NCBI GenBank assembly: GCA_027186245.1
Contig: CP114490.1
Location: 7,882,501 to 7,946,500 of the forward strand
DNA length: 64,000 bases
Reading direction: 5' to 3'
DNA from: Coriaria nepalensis
Taxonomy: Eukaryota; Streptophyta; Magnoliopsida; Cucurbitales; Coriariaceae
Below, piece after piece: positions 1-9,410 of the stretch. Each line of letters starts with the position of its first letter. The stretch's first letter is position 1. A model generated the notes under the pieces. It did no database searches and was not told the origin of the DNA. It was given only the letters and a program-made list of their open reading frames with translations. The translations under genes were made by a program, and so were the position numbers.

Positions 1-471
1 GTTGGTGATCATGATAAGCCATTTAAGGATCCCATACCAAATAAAGATCGAGCAGAAACCCATAAGGAATCCAGAGGATTTGCCAAAGAACGAATGGCCG
101 TTAAGAAGCAGAAAACAAACCCAGGAAAAGAGTTTTCTCGGCAAGGAAAATCAGTGGGCCCCACAGAGAAGAAGCCTGTTCACAATCCTCGAGATAATGA
201 GATCAATGGTAGCAGATCACTTCGAGGGTCTTCTGACAAATATGATACACAACATGAAAAGAGAAAGTTTCAAGACAGATCAGTAAGTCATGAGAATACA
301 GAAGAAAATGCAAAGAGAAAAAGGTCGAAAAAGAACAAGGATCCAATTGGGCGAGATTCAGTCGACAAACTTGACATGTTAATCGAACAATACCGATCCA
401 AGTTTTCGAATCTGAGTTCTGATGGAGAAAAGAAGAGTGTTAGACAGGTTAGGAAATGGTACCAATCATAA
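1..471 (+). CDS. C-terminal part of RBM28/NOP4-like nucleolar RNA-binding protein (5' part outside window)
   Basis: The frame is open from the first base and ends in TAA at 469-471. The visible 156 residues are very basic and low in complexity (many K, R, E, S), with a nuclear-localisation-like run KRKRSKKNKD. They end in a conserved-looking tail, DKLDMLIEQYRSKF followed by a short Ser-rich linker and VRKWYQS. From memory, plant homologues of RBM28/yeast Nop4, RRM proteins of the nucleolus involved in 60S ribosome assembly, end in the same way (LIEQYRSKF..., then a basic RxWx end). No RRM domain lies in the window, so the family call rests only on the tail. A Met at 94 is internal and not a start. 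It could be another basic nucleolar protein. Confidence 0.55.
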   Translation, partial: VGDHDKPFKDPIPNKDRAETHKESRGFAKERMAVKKQKTNPGKEFSRQGKSVGPTEKKPVHNPRDNEINGSRSLRGSSDKYDTQHEKRKFQDRSVSHENTEENAKRKRSKKNKDPIGRDSVDKLDMLIEQYRSKFSNLSSDGEKKSVRQVRKWYQS

Positions 472-1568
472 ATAAGAACCCAATTAGCAAATTTGCTCTT
501 TTCATTTCAGCTGGTTCATTTTTCTTGTCTTTCCATTTTATGTTGAGATGTGTTGTTATTTGTCGGTATAGACTCTTTTTGGTTTTATGTATTTTAGTAC
601 TGTACACTGAATTGGGGATGAAAAAAGAACCCAATTAGCAAATTTTGGCAATAGAAAAACTTTGAATATGCAATTTAAATTAAATTATGTTGCTCTGTCG
701 TGTAAAAGTTGATATAGTTTTTGAGATAAAGAGTCGACCAATTAGTTAGAAATAAGAAACAAAATCTCATTACGAGCTATTATTTTAGTTTGACTTTTCC
801 AATACAAGTTGAGACAGGGTTGTGTAACTGGGTGGGGGAGGTGGAACCACGGGAATGTGCGCCTTCCTGCGCCTCGCGATAAATATCAATCGTCCGATTT
901 CATTAAATTAAATCGGATGAAATCGGACAGTTCAGATTTAAGGGGTTCATAAAATTATTATTTTTAGAATATTAGGGTACTTTCTGTAATAACTAAAACA
1001 TTAGGATGTTTTGTATAATTAAATCATTCTAATGGCCGACTCTCTTCTTTTTATCTCTCCCTCTACGCGTTTCTTGCAGTGTGACAAGGGATCTTGCTGC
1101 CATTGGAGAGCATATTCTATTTTCTTCTCCTTTCCTCAATTCGCTCAATTATGGCTTCATGCCCTAATTAATCTCTTCTTATTTCCTCAATATGTGATCA
1201 ATTATGGCATATCTCGAGTGCATTCATCTGTTCGTGGAGATTCTGGATCACTTCTTTTAGCAACGTGTGCGAGCTCCATTTGATTTTTAACTTTTACAAG
1301 GTCGGTCACAATCTTCGGCTTTTCTTCTCGTTTCCATGCTTGGAATTCAACGTAGCAATACTTGAAATAGTCGGAGTTTTTTGTTTTTGAGCTAGTGTTT
1401 TTTAGTGATTAAGTAGGTTCAAACCCTGTGATTTAAACCTTCCTGAGCTTGTATGGTAAAATGAATTTGCACACTAATCAAATTTCACATGTTTTTGTTG
1501 GAAATAGAAGGTGGCTTTGCCTTTTAACTTGTGTCACTGTCATAGCTCTTACTGGTTCTTCATTTCAG
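472..1568. other. 3' flank and gene-free DNA
   Basis: This is presumably the 3' UTR of the preceding gene followed by AT-rich spacer. A 20-base block (agaacccaattagcaaattt) occurs near 475 and, almost unchanged, near 626, a local duplication about 150 bases apart. A GC-richer patch at about 830-880 and an imperfect inverted match (atcggatgaaatcggac and its complement, 890-930) look like transposon debris. No coding exon was recognised. Confidence 0.4.
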
Positions 1569-1823
1569 TGCTTTTGATGAAGGTAAATCTGATACTTGAT
1601 GAAATCATTCTTGCTGGAGAGCTTCAAGAAACAGGCAAGAAGGTATCCGCATAATCATTGTGCCTTCATCATTGGCTTCTTTTTTCACTTGATCTTGCAT
1701 TAGTTTATATGCTAGTCACATTCAATGGTGGAAGTCAGTTCCCAAGCTTTTTTTTTTTTTTTTTTCCAAAAATTTACAGGCTATATCATAGAGAGAATGG
1801 GGGAACTGGAAAAGCTGGAGTGA
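1569..1823 (+). pseudogene. AP-2 complex sigma subunit, last two exons only, frameshifted
   Basis: Exon-like block 1569-1642 follows a TTTCAG acceptor, ends at AAG|GTATCC, and encodes LILDEIILAGELQETGKK. A second block after TTTACAG at 1779 encodes IIERMGELEKLE and stops at 1821-1823. Together these match the end of the AP-2 sigma adaptin (AP17), a clathrin-adaptor subunit of endocytosis, whose plant C-terminus reads LILDEF-ILAGELQETSKK-AIIERMGELEKLE. The second exon carries two extra bases (AT duplicated, about 1783-1786) that break the frame at the splice junction, and the upstream two thirds of the gene are absent. A polypyrimidine tract of about 20 T precedes the second block. I infer a truncated pseudogene from a DNA-level duplication, since an intron is retained. 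Confidence 0.75.
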
Positions 1824-2467
1824 GACTTCCTTCAAGATACAGTCGAGTTGTGCATTTGTATTCATTTTTGTTGTTTGTATTACTTCAATTGATTACCCTT
1901 TTATCGATTGGTCATTACATTATCGAACACAATCACGTTCCCGATTAAGCGTCTCTCGTTTTACTGTTTGTTCATCGTTGTTTGGACTTTGAAGTTTGAT
2001 CAACCCCTCAGATTCTATTACCATTTGAAGATAGAATATGTATTTGAATACAAAGTTCTCCCGTGCACACATTGATTATATTTCGGTATCACAGCCATCA
2101 TCACCTTCAAGTTACCTGTATTCAAATTTATCAAAAATCCACAGGTACACAATTTTCCTTGCCAATTTTGAGTACAATCAAGACCTTTTCTCGTCTTTAG
2201 TGATAATAAGCTCGAAATTGATGAATGACTCGGTTAGTACTAATTATCGATTCTGAGGCAACAGTAGAAATTAAAATAGCATAGCAAATTTTGAGTATAA
2301 GCAGATCTTGTCATATTGGCTCGAAAAATCATAATTCCCTTCCTCCAAATAACGAGCTAACTCGGGTCTCATCGTCTTGAGGCAGAAAACTCGAATGAAA
2401 GGGGATGAAAATGTGTGCGAGTGAAAATTTGGTCAAAACCGACAGTTGAGGCAATAGAGGAGAATAC
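1824..2467. other. Gene-free DNA
   Basis: AT-rich sequence; the only open frame (2038-2256, +) has no recognisable motif. The block around 2430-2455 (ggtcaaaaccgacagttgaggcaa) recurs near 11015 and 14555, showing that this part belongs to a segment copied elsewhere in the window together with ZFWD pieces. Confidence 0.4.
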
Positions 2468-2535
2468 CTTTGCGAAGGTGAAGACCGCAAAAGACGAAGA
2501 AGGAGGGTAAGCCGAGAAGAGAGATTCGGAGCCAT
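2468..2535 (-). CDS. Possible first exon of an unidentified gene, divergent from ZFWD
   Basis: Reading leftward from ATG at 2533-2535, the exon encodes a short Arg/Leu/Ser-rich peptide (MAPNLSSRLTLLLRLLRSS...), the composition of a mitochondrial or plastid targeting peptide. It runs into a good donor (CAAAG|GTATTC) at 2467. No downstream exon was found to the left, so the gene is either broken or its next exons are not recognisable. It lies head to head with the ZFWD gene about 570 bases away, so the two could share a promoter region. A copy of its splice-donor end recurs at about 11200, fused to a ZFWD fragment. The call is an inference from composition and splice signal only. Confidence 0.3.
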
Positions 2536-2855
2536 CTCTTTCATGGATTTGTTTAAGTCTTCAGTTCGGAAAACGATGACAAATATTACTTAACAAGAAG
2601 ATAGAACTTGCTTTGGATCGGGACGAGGTCAGATGGCTTTGCCTTTGGCTCGGACGGAGTGGAAGAGGCGTAGTCGCGATGACACTTCACCATTGGAGAA
2701 GACTATGGTCTTCATTTCTTCCTCGTATTATTATTATTTTTTTAATAATAATAATTTTATTTTTAAAAATATATTTGACAAAAATTTAAAACTAAACTAA
2801 GACGATAAGGTCTTCCCACCGACGCTGCAACGGTCACTAAGGTCTTCCGTCCTCC

Positions 2856-2863
2856 TATAAATT
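2856..2863 (+). promoter_or_regulatory. Candidate TATA box of ZFWD gene
   Basis: TATAAATT lies about 245 bases upstream of the likely start codon, followed by a pyrimidine-rich leader (2870-3020) typical of plant 5' UTRs. Position and sequence fit a TATA box; nothing else supports it. Confidence 0.4.
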
Positions 2864-3107
2864 GACCACCAACGCTCCCTCCTTCCTCACTACCGCCTTT
2901 CAACGGTCAAAAGTCCGATTGTAGTGATCGTAGAGCTTTTACGATCAGATCAGCCTCTTTCTCTGCTCCAAATCCCCCCGTAGGCATTATACTCACTCTT
3001 TCTCCCTCTCTTACACTTCGATTCTTGTGGTTTTCCGAGAGAAATACGAAACCCTAATACTTTTGTTCCTCAAAATATTCAACGATTCTACTTCCTGCTC
3101 ACGTAGA

Positions 3108-4358
3108 ATGATGGAGACCCGATCGACGAGACAATCTATGCCTGAGAATGATAAATCCCTGAATCGGGATTCACGTCCATCAGTGGGAACCAAAGTCTGC
3201 GTCTACTGGCTTGCTGGGAGATGTACGAGAAATCCCTGTAGATTCGCCCACCCTGAATCAGCGCCCAACTCCAGATCTAGGGTTTGGACGAGAGACCCAA
3301 ACCTTAACAACGGTCCCCAAAATACTTCAGTTTTGGTGAGCGCTGGTGACTCTATTGAGGACCTCTCTCAGAAGCAGAAGCCCTCCCCTCACAAAATCTG
3401 CCACTATTGGGCTCAGGGAAACTGTAAGAAAGGTGATCGTTGTACATATCTGCATTCGTGGTTTTATGGTGAAGGCATTACGATGTTAACAAAGTTAGAC
3501 GGTCATACGAAGCCAGTGTCTGGGATTGAGCTTCCTTTGGGCTCAGAAAAACTTTTTGTTTGTGGAAAAGACGGAATTCTAAGTCTCTGGGACTGTCATT
3601 CTGGTCAGTGTGCTAACACAATCAACCTTGGTGATGAAATTGGATCTCTTATCAGTGAGGGCAACTGGATCTTTGTTGGAATGCCAAATGCTGTCAAGGC
3701 TTGTAACTTTCAGACGGGTTCTGAATTCAGTCTTGCCGGTCCAGTTGGGCAGGTTTATGCCATGGCTGTGGGTAATTTAACACTTTTTGCTGGTGATCAA
3801 AATGGAGCTATATTCACTTGGAGAGGTGGGAATTCTGAGTCAACCCCTTTCAAGCTTGCTGGATGTTTAAAGGGTCACACTAGACCGGTGGTGAATTTGA
3901 CTGTTGGAGGCAATCTCCTGTACTCTGCATCCATGGATGACACAATTATGGTTTGGGATCTTCAATCTTTGGAATGTGTTCAGACACTGATTGGACACAG
4001 TGATGTTGTCATGTCCCTTCTCTGCTGGGATCAATTTTTGCTGTCTTGCTCGTTGGATGGAACCATCAAGGTCTGGGCTGCTAAACAAGGAGGAGGATTA
4101 GAAGTTACATACACACATGAGGAGGACTATGGCATCATTGCACTTCTTGGCTTGAATGATGCAGAGGGTAATCCGCTTCTACTATGCTCTCTGAACGACA
4201 ACTCTATTCGTATGTACGAACTTCCTTCATTCATGGAGAGGGGTAGAATCTTCTCAAAGGAAGAAGTTCGAGTTCTTCAAACTGCTCCAGGAGGGCTATT
4301 TTTTGCTGGAGAAGCTACCGGCCAAATCACTGTTTGGAGATTGATGTCAAAGGCTTGA
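3108..4358 (+). CDS. ZFWD: ZFWD-type CCCH zinc finger / WD40 repeat protein
   Basis: A single uninterrupted frame of 416 codons. I start it at the ATG at 3108 (MMETRSTRQS...) rather than the in-frame ATG at 3027, because the 27 upstream residues look like translated leader and the family starts shortly before the first zinc finger. Two CCCH fingers are visible: C31-x7-C39-x4-C44-x3-H48, and C98-x7-C106-x5-C112-x3-H116. They are followed from about residue 125 to the end by WD40 repeats; clear units contain LDGHTKPVSGI, LKGHTRPVV...MVWDL and LIGHSDVVMS...IKVWAA. This is the order of the plant ZFWD family (Arabidopsis C3H17/48/62/63 group), presumed RNA-binding scaffold proteins of poorly known function. 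No intron interrupts it. Decayed partial copies occur at 11.2, 14.7 and 15.2-16.0 kb. Confidence 0.93.
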   Translation: MMETRSTRQSMPENDKSLNRDSRPSVGTKVCVYWLAGRCTRNPCRFAHPESAPNSRSRVWTRDPNLNNGPQNTSVLVSAGDSIEDLSQKQKPSPHKICHYWAQGNCKKGDRCTYLHSWFYGEGITMLTKLDGHTKPVSGIELPLGSEKLFVCGKDGILSLWDCHSGQCANTINLGDEIGSLISEGNWIFVGMPNAVKACNFQTGSEFSLAGPVGQVYAMAVGNLTLFAGDQNGAIFTWRGGNSESTPFKLAGCLKGHTRPVVNLTVGGNLLYSASMDDTIMVWDLQSLECVQTLIGHSDVVMSLLCWDQFLLSCSLDGTIKVWAAKQGGGLEVTYTHEEDYGIIALLGLNDAEGNPLLLCSLNDNSIRMYELPSFMERGRIFSKEEVRVLQTAPGGLFFAGEATGQITVWRLMSKA

Positions 4359-5370
4359 ATCCATATGTCCATGATGAGGAATCTGGTGGAGTTGCGATTA
4401 GTGGAAGTCTTGTACATGTTAGGGCCTTAGAACTGATTCTTTTATTGTTTCAAGCGTTTACCCAATTGTAAGTGAACCCAGTTCAATTGGGCTTCCCAAC
4501 CGATCCCTTGTCGGGCAAATGGGCAGGCATTTACTTTGTATTTAGCTACTTACTGATCAATACAATGATTCATTCTTTAACATTCTCTCTATTGTAATAG
4601 AAATCTGGTGCATTTTAGCCATTGATTTATTGAACGAGTATGTCTTCTATTTTGTTTACTCATTGTGATAGAATGATATGCTATATTTCTCATCTCTTAG
4701 TAGCTGGGGACTGGGCCATTGCAAAGGAAGTATTTGCAGTTGGTGATAACCGGCTCTCTTGCTGCTGAGATTAGTTAGATTGTGTGGCAAATATGGTTTA
4801 ATATCTGGTATGGCAAATCCCGGCTCTCTTGATACATAGGTTCTTTGTGAATCTCTAGATTAGTTAGATTGTGTGGAAAATATGGATTCAGAAAGATATC
4901 CATCTGAATTGGCATTAGTCCAAACTGGTATCTAACTCTGAAAAACCCCAAGTTGGGCCTTTTCTCTGATTTTGTCCTCTGCAAAGATAACTATAGGATT
5001 GTTGTGGTTTCTTGTGTGTATCCATTTCCAATGGACGGCAAGGAAGGGAAACACAAAATATTGTTAAGAGTTGAAGTGTTTTTTTTTTTTTAATTTCTGA
5101 GACACAGAGCTTGTATCTTACTGTTGTAATTTCCTGACAGGTTTATTTGGTAAACCTCCGTCTTGAGGCAGTTGCTGCTGATTTTTTAGTCGCTGCATAT
5201 GAGCCCATTATGAAGTAAGTATCCATCTGAGAAAAGTGAAATGAATTATATATACTTTTTCCTTTTAAGTATGCATATCAGATAGTATTAGAACAACTTG
5301 TCTTGATAGGAAAAGATATTCCTTTCGGACAGAAAGCTTGTGCATGAGGGCCTTATCTTCGGGAGGGAGA
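4359..5370. other. ZFWD 3' flank with one exon-like island
   Basis: The 3' UTR probably extends to about 4590. The sequence up to about 4720 is copied at 11330-11660. An isolated exon-like block at 5141-5213 is bounded by a GACAG acceptor and an AA|GTAAGT donor, and reads LVNLRLEAVAADFLVAAY; I do not recognise it. The rest is AT-rich spacer, including a direct repeat of about 25 bases (gattagttagattgtgtgg) at about 4771 and 4858. Confidence 0.4.
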
Positions 5371-7340
5371 AGGTCGGGACATATAGCTAATAGTTAGCTA
5401 TAGTTAGTTTTCTGTTATCTAATTCTATCGAGTTAGCTAGCTGATTACAGGTTATATATATGATGTTAGAGGTTATATATATGATGTAATTAAGTGATGA
5501 ATTAAAGAAATATAATCTTTCCCTCATTTCACATTCTGCTCACATTTCAGCATGTTATCAGAGCAAATCTCACTTCGCCATTTTCTCGGCTAAAATTCTC
5601 AGAAAACAAACACTCTACACAGTTCATGTTTCCTTCTCTCACAGATTAACTTGTAATCCTCTTTCACACCTTTCTTTCATCTTGATTCATTTCATATCAA
5701 GATTCAATCGAACTGATGGCAGCAAATCAAGAAACAATTCAGTCTCGAGCTAATCCAATTTCCAATTCTGATTAGAATAATCCTCCAACCATCAATTATG
5801 AATCATCCTCTGACCTGCATCCTTCAGACACTCCACGAGTAGTCATTGTCTTACTGCAGCTAATTGGAATGGAAAATTATGGCATCTGGAGTCGCACCAT
5901 GTTAATAGCTTTGTTGGCGAAGAACAAGTTAGGGATTGTAGATGGAATCTGCCCTAGACCTGAAACTGGAACTATTCGACAACAATGGGATCGTTGCAAT
6001 GCCATTGTACTTAGTTGGATTCTTAATTTGGTTTCTAAGGAGCTTTCTGGTGAATTGTCTACTCATGCAGTGTGTGTCTAGTCTGGAAGGATCTGAAAGA
6101 TAGATTCAACAAGATTAATGTATCAAGAATTTTTTCACACTTCAGAGACATATTCAATCACTAAATCAAGGTGCAAATTCTATATCCACTTATCATACAA
6201 AACTAAAGATTCTCTGGGATGAATATAACTCGTTAGTTCCACTACCTAGCTGCAATTGTGAATCTACAGAGGCAGTTATAGAGCATGATAATCATCACAA
6301 ACTCTTATAATTTCTTATTGATTTAAATGAGGGATATGTTGCACTCAGAAGTCAAATCCTGCTAATGATTCCCCTTCCCACTGTTAATGATGCATTCTCA
6401 ATGCGTACACAAGATGAAACTCAAAAAGGGTTAGGAAACGGACGGGTCGCACTGACTCAAATCACAGCCTTTTTCAATAGTTCTGGGAAACAAAGTCAAG
6501 GGAATAACAGGTTTTCCAATCAAGCAGTGTGTGATTATTGTCATAAAAGGGGCCATAAGAAAGATTCTTGCTACCGTTTAATTGGTTATCCAACCAATTT
6601 TAAATTTACCAAAAGCAAATCTAATAGGCCTAATAAAATTGCACACTGCACTCAAAGTGTTCAAGAGGAGAATGTTCAATTCGAAACGTAAGTCTCACCT
6701 CCTCAGATTCCCAATGCATTTACTCCAGATCAGTACCAGCAAATTCTTGCGATGCACAATAAGGATGCTACATCCAATCAAGGTCAAAATATGGTTAATT
6801 TTGCAGGTAATTCTACAAGTCTTTTAAGTTTACAATCTCAAATTATATGCTGGATTGTTGACACTGGAGCAAGCAACCATATGACACATCTGTTCTCCAT
6901 TCTAATTGATTCTAAATCCTGTACATTTCTCCCATCGATCATACTACTTAATGGTTCAAAAACATATGCCACTCATTCCGGTTCCTTTAAAATCAATCCC
7001 AAATTAACCCTCACAGATGTTCTCTCTGTTCCCAATTTTAAATACAACATTTTATCCATTTCACAGACAAAAGCAATTAAACTTTCTATTTCTTTTTTCT
7101 CTAACATCTGTGTATTCTAGGATCTTATGATTAGAATGGTGCTTGGGATTGGTAGACAGAAGCAAGGGCTTTACTGTCTGGCCTCTACTGATACTTCACA
7201 TTCATTTACAAACTTTCCTATAGATAACACAGGTTTCTCATCTACTAATTGTTCTGATTCTACTTGTTCTGTTTTTGATAAGGGATCATGTAATATCTCT
7301 GTTAATGTCCTGTGGAACACCTAATTCCTTGTAAGCATTT
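5371..7340 (+). mobile_element. Decayed Ty1/copia retrotransposon: LTR end, PBS, gag and protease
   Basis: An AT-rich LTR-like block (about 5371-5552) ends in CA. It is followed directly by TGTTATCAGAGC (5553-5564), which differs by one base from the usual primer-binding site for initiator Met-tRNA (TGGTATCAGAGC). Downstream, interrupted frames read a UBN2/gag domain (MENYGIWSRTMLIALLAKNK, 5869 onward), a CCHC zinc knuckle CDYCHKRGHKKDSC (about 6526-6570), and a retropepsin-like active site WIVDTGASNHM (about 6850-6885). Several stops and frameshifts break the polyprotein. Integrase, reverse transcriptase and the 3' LTR are missing, so the element is a 5' fragment. Confidence 0.85.
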
Positions 7341-8510
7341 TCACAGCACAAAATCAAGTTGTTTATTTGCTTATATCCACAAGTTTTAACAGTTATCAGA
7401 GTAGAATCTACTTATCTCACAATATATACAAAGTTTTTAAAAAAGGAAAAAAAAAAGGAAAAAGGGGAACAGAGTACAGAATTGTTCAGTTTGATACATG
7501 ATTATCAAATGCCATGCAAGGTAATTTAGTAAGAAGAGCTTCTAAGATGCATAAAATGGATTCAACTTCTCTCAAGTGCATCAAAGAGAAATGTCAACCA
7601 TATATGATGACCCCACCAAAGCACATATGTCTGAATTAATAGTTGAGATTATCCTCGAGTGTACTTGAGAGGAGTTCTATCTGTATAAAATAACTGTTGA
7701 ACCGCCCAAGACCGTAATTCTTCTGTTGTGACTTTTGCATGTTCTTGCAGTGCTTTTACCGAATATGCAAATCATGCAACTTAGCTGAAAAATGTCTTAT
7801 GTATTTCTCTATACATTGTCTAATGCAATGCTTCCGTGATCAATCTCTCATAGCAGGGAACTTGGAAATTCTCTTCCAAAGATAAGTGTAAGAACTCGCA
7901 ATGAGCAAAGAATACTAAGAATAAAAAATAAAAAATAAAAAATTATTAATAATAAAGAAGCAAGAAAACAGAGGCTTTTCTGCAAAATTCAAGAACCACT
8001 TCATTAACTTAAGAAAAAAGGTTTGTATATTAATACATTAATACAACCTTAAATCAGTGAAGTACAATCTAATTGAGATACATTCTCAGCACTTATAATC
8101 GAGTATGGCTTTGTACTACAAAAAACCAAAAAAAACAGTAACATTCCACCTACTAGTCTACTACTGCTGTGTTAGATCTGTTACAGGATCAAAGACCCAA
8201 ATCAACTCCAATCTTCTATCATCACGTGAGGCTCCAACATGTCTAGAAATACGTTTGCTGCTGAAGACCAAAAACCATCTGTTAACTAGATATTCATGAC
8301 AGGTTGATCAATACTTGTCAGATTGATCTTATTCCGATTCCCACAAAATTCAATTGATATGGAGCAACTTTTTGCAGCTGAGTAGTCAACGTCAAATTTA
8401 ACTTGCTTCAAAAAGTCTAACCCTGCAAACTTAACTTGCTCATTAGCCAGAGGCTTTACTGCTTCAAACACTACTCCTTGAAGCAATTGCTAATGACTCC
8501 CATCTTGGAT
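7341..8510. other. Gene-free DNA with a copy of hydrolase-intron sequence
   Basis: A stretch beginning gttatcagagtagaatctac (7391) and running about 110 bases is repeated at 8986-9090 inside the first intron of the neighbouring hydrolase remnant. The rest is AT-rich with an (A6T)-type simple repeat at about 7925-7950. A minus-strand frame at 8286-8486 (66 codons, containing FEAVKPLANEQVKFAGLDF) looks coding in composition, but I cannot assign it. Confidence 0.35.
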
Positions 8511-9410
8511 TTAGACCAGAGCAATGCTCTTCACCATGCTCTTTGGATTAGGATCGCTCTCTCCATATCCAGGTCTATCAAGTGATACTATGTAGATACC
8601 TAATCCTTCAACAGTCTCCTGGAATAGAACATAAAAGTATTGTTATAGTAGTGTTTGTGAAGAACGAAAAAAACATGATTATATGTTCTTTTACGTACCG
8701 AAGACATGGTGTTGGCAACAACACTGTTGTGCCAGCAAGAATCAAAGCCATGGACAAAGATGATTTTGTAGTGGGCTTTTTCTTTTAGAGCTCCATGTTC
8801 CTTGTAAGCCAGGTGCCTTCCATCTGTGAGCCTTATTCTCGGGGCCTTAATAGGGGGGCCACCAGGAGTGCCGCATATTTCTAGCTTAGAATGTTGGAGT
8901 GATTGGTATCCCCATGTTACAATCCCCACAAGCACTATGGCTAAAAGCTTCTAATATATCCCTATTTTATCTTATTAAGAAAAGTTATCAGAGTAGAATC
9001 TACTTATGTCACAACATATAATAATGAAACCAAAAAAAAAAGGGAAGAACAGAGTATAGAAAATATTAATAGTTCGAAGAAAATATTCAATTGTTCATTT
9101 TCCATGTTCATTTCATGTGATCCTTTCCAAAACAATTAAAGGGACTTATTAGGACCGATAAGATAGGTATGTACAATTTTATGAAAATAGTTTGCTAGTT
9201 TATTTTCTTTTGTTTTAGTACTTTTTCTTCTTTTCTCGTTTCTAATAAACTTTCATTAAGAGGAAAAGAAAATAAAAGAAAAGCTGAATCATATACAAAA
9301 CAGATGAGAAATAAAAGAGAAAACCCACCAGAAGGGAGAAGTGTATATATAGCTTTCGTAGTGTGAGCTCTGCTTGATGAACCTAAGACCTTCTCAACTC
9401 CTCCAGCCAT
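8511..9410 (-). pseudogene. Truncated plant alpha/beta-hydrolase gene (first three exons)
   Basis: Three exons join in frame: 9410-9329 (starts MAGGVEKVLGSSSRAHTTKA), 8940-8699 (a membrane-anchor-like segment LVGIVTWGYQSL, then GGPPIKAPRIRLTDGRHLAY and KIIFVHGFDSC) and 8618-8511 (IVSLDRPGYGESDPNP). Donors GTGGGT and GTACGT and acceptors TTTTAG and TTCCAG are good. The spliced frame stops after 143 codons, shortly after the PGYGESDP motif. The family (plant membrane-anchored alpha/beta-hydrolases, At5g22460-like) normally runs to over 300 residues; the nucleophile elbow and the rest of the catalytic triad are therefore missing. A hydrolase of this length should be inactive. I infer a 3'-truncated gene; expression as a short protein is not excluded. 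Confidence 0.8.
8986..9090. repeat. Intron repeat, second copy at 7391-7500
   Basis: Both copies start with gttatcagagtagaatctac, continue with a near-identical (t)tatctcacaa/gtcacaacatata block and an A-rich tract followed by gaacagagta. The homology drops into A-rich sequence on both sides. It indicates a duplication of hydrolase-intron DNA into the flank of the gene. Confidence 0.6.

Noticed and set aside
1032..1283. 83-codon plus-strand frame starting MADSLLFISP
   Set aside because: The composition is that of translated T-rich spacer (runs of F, S, L); no splice context or motif.
3027..3107. In-frame upstream ATG giving a 443-residue ZFWD protein
   Set aside because: The added 27 residues are hydrophobic and leader-like and precede the usual short N-terminus of the family, so the start at 3108 was preferred.
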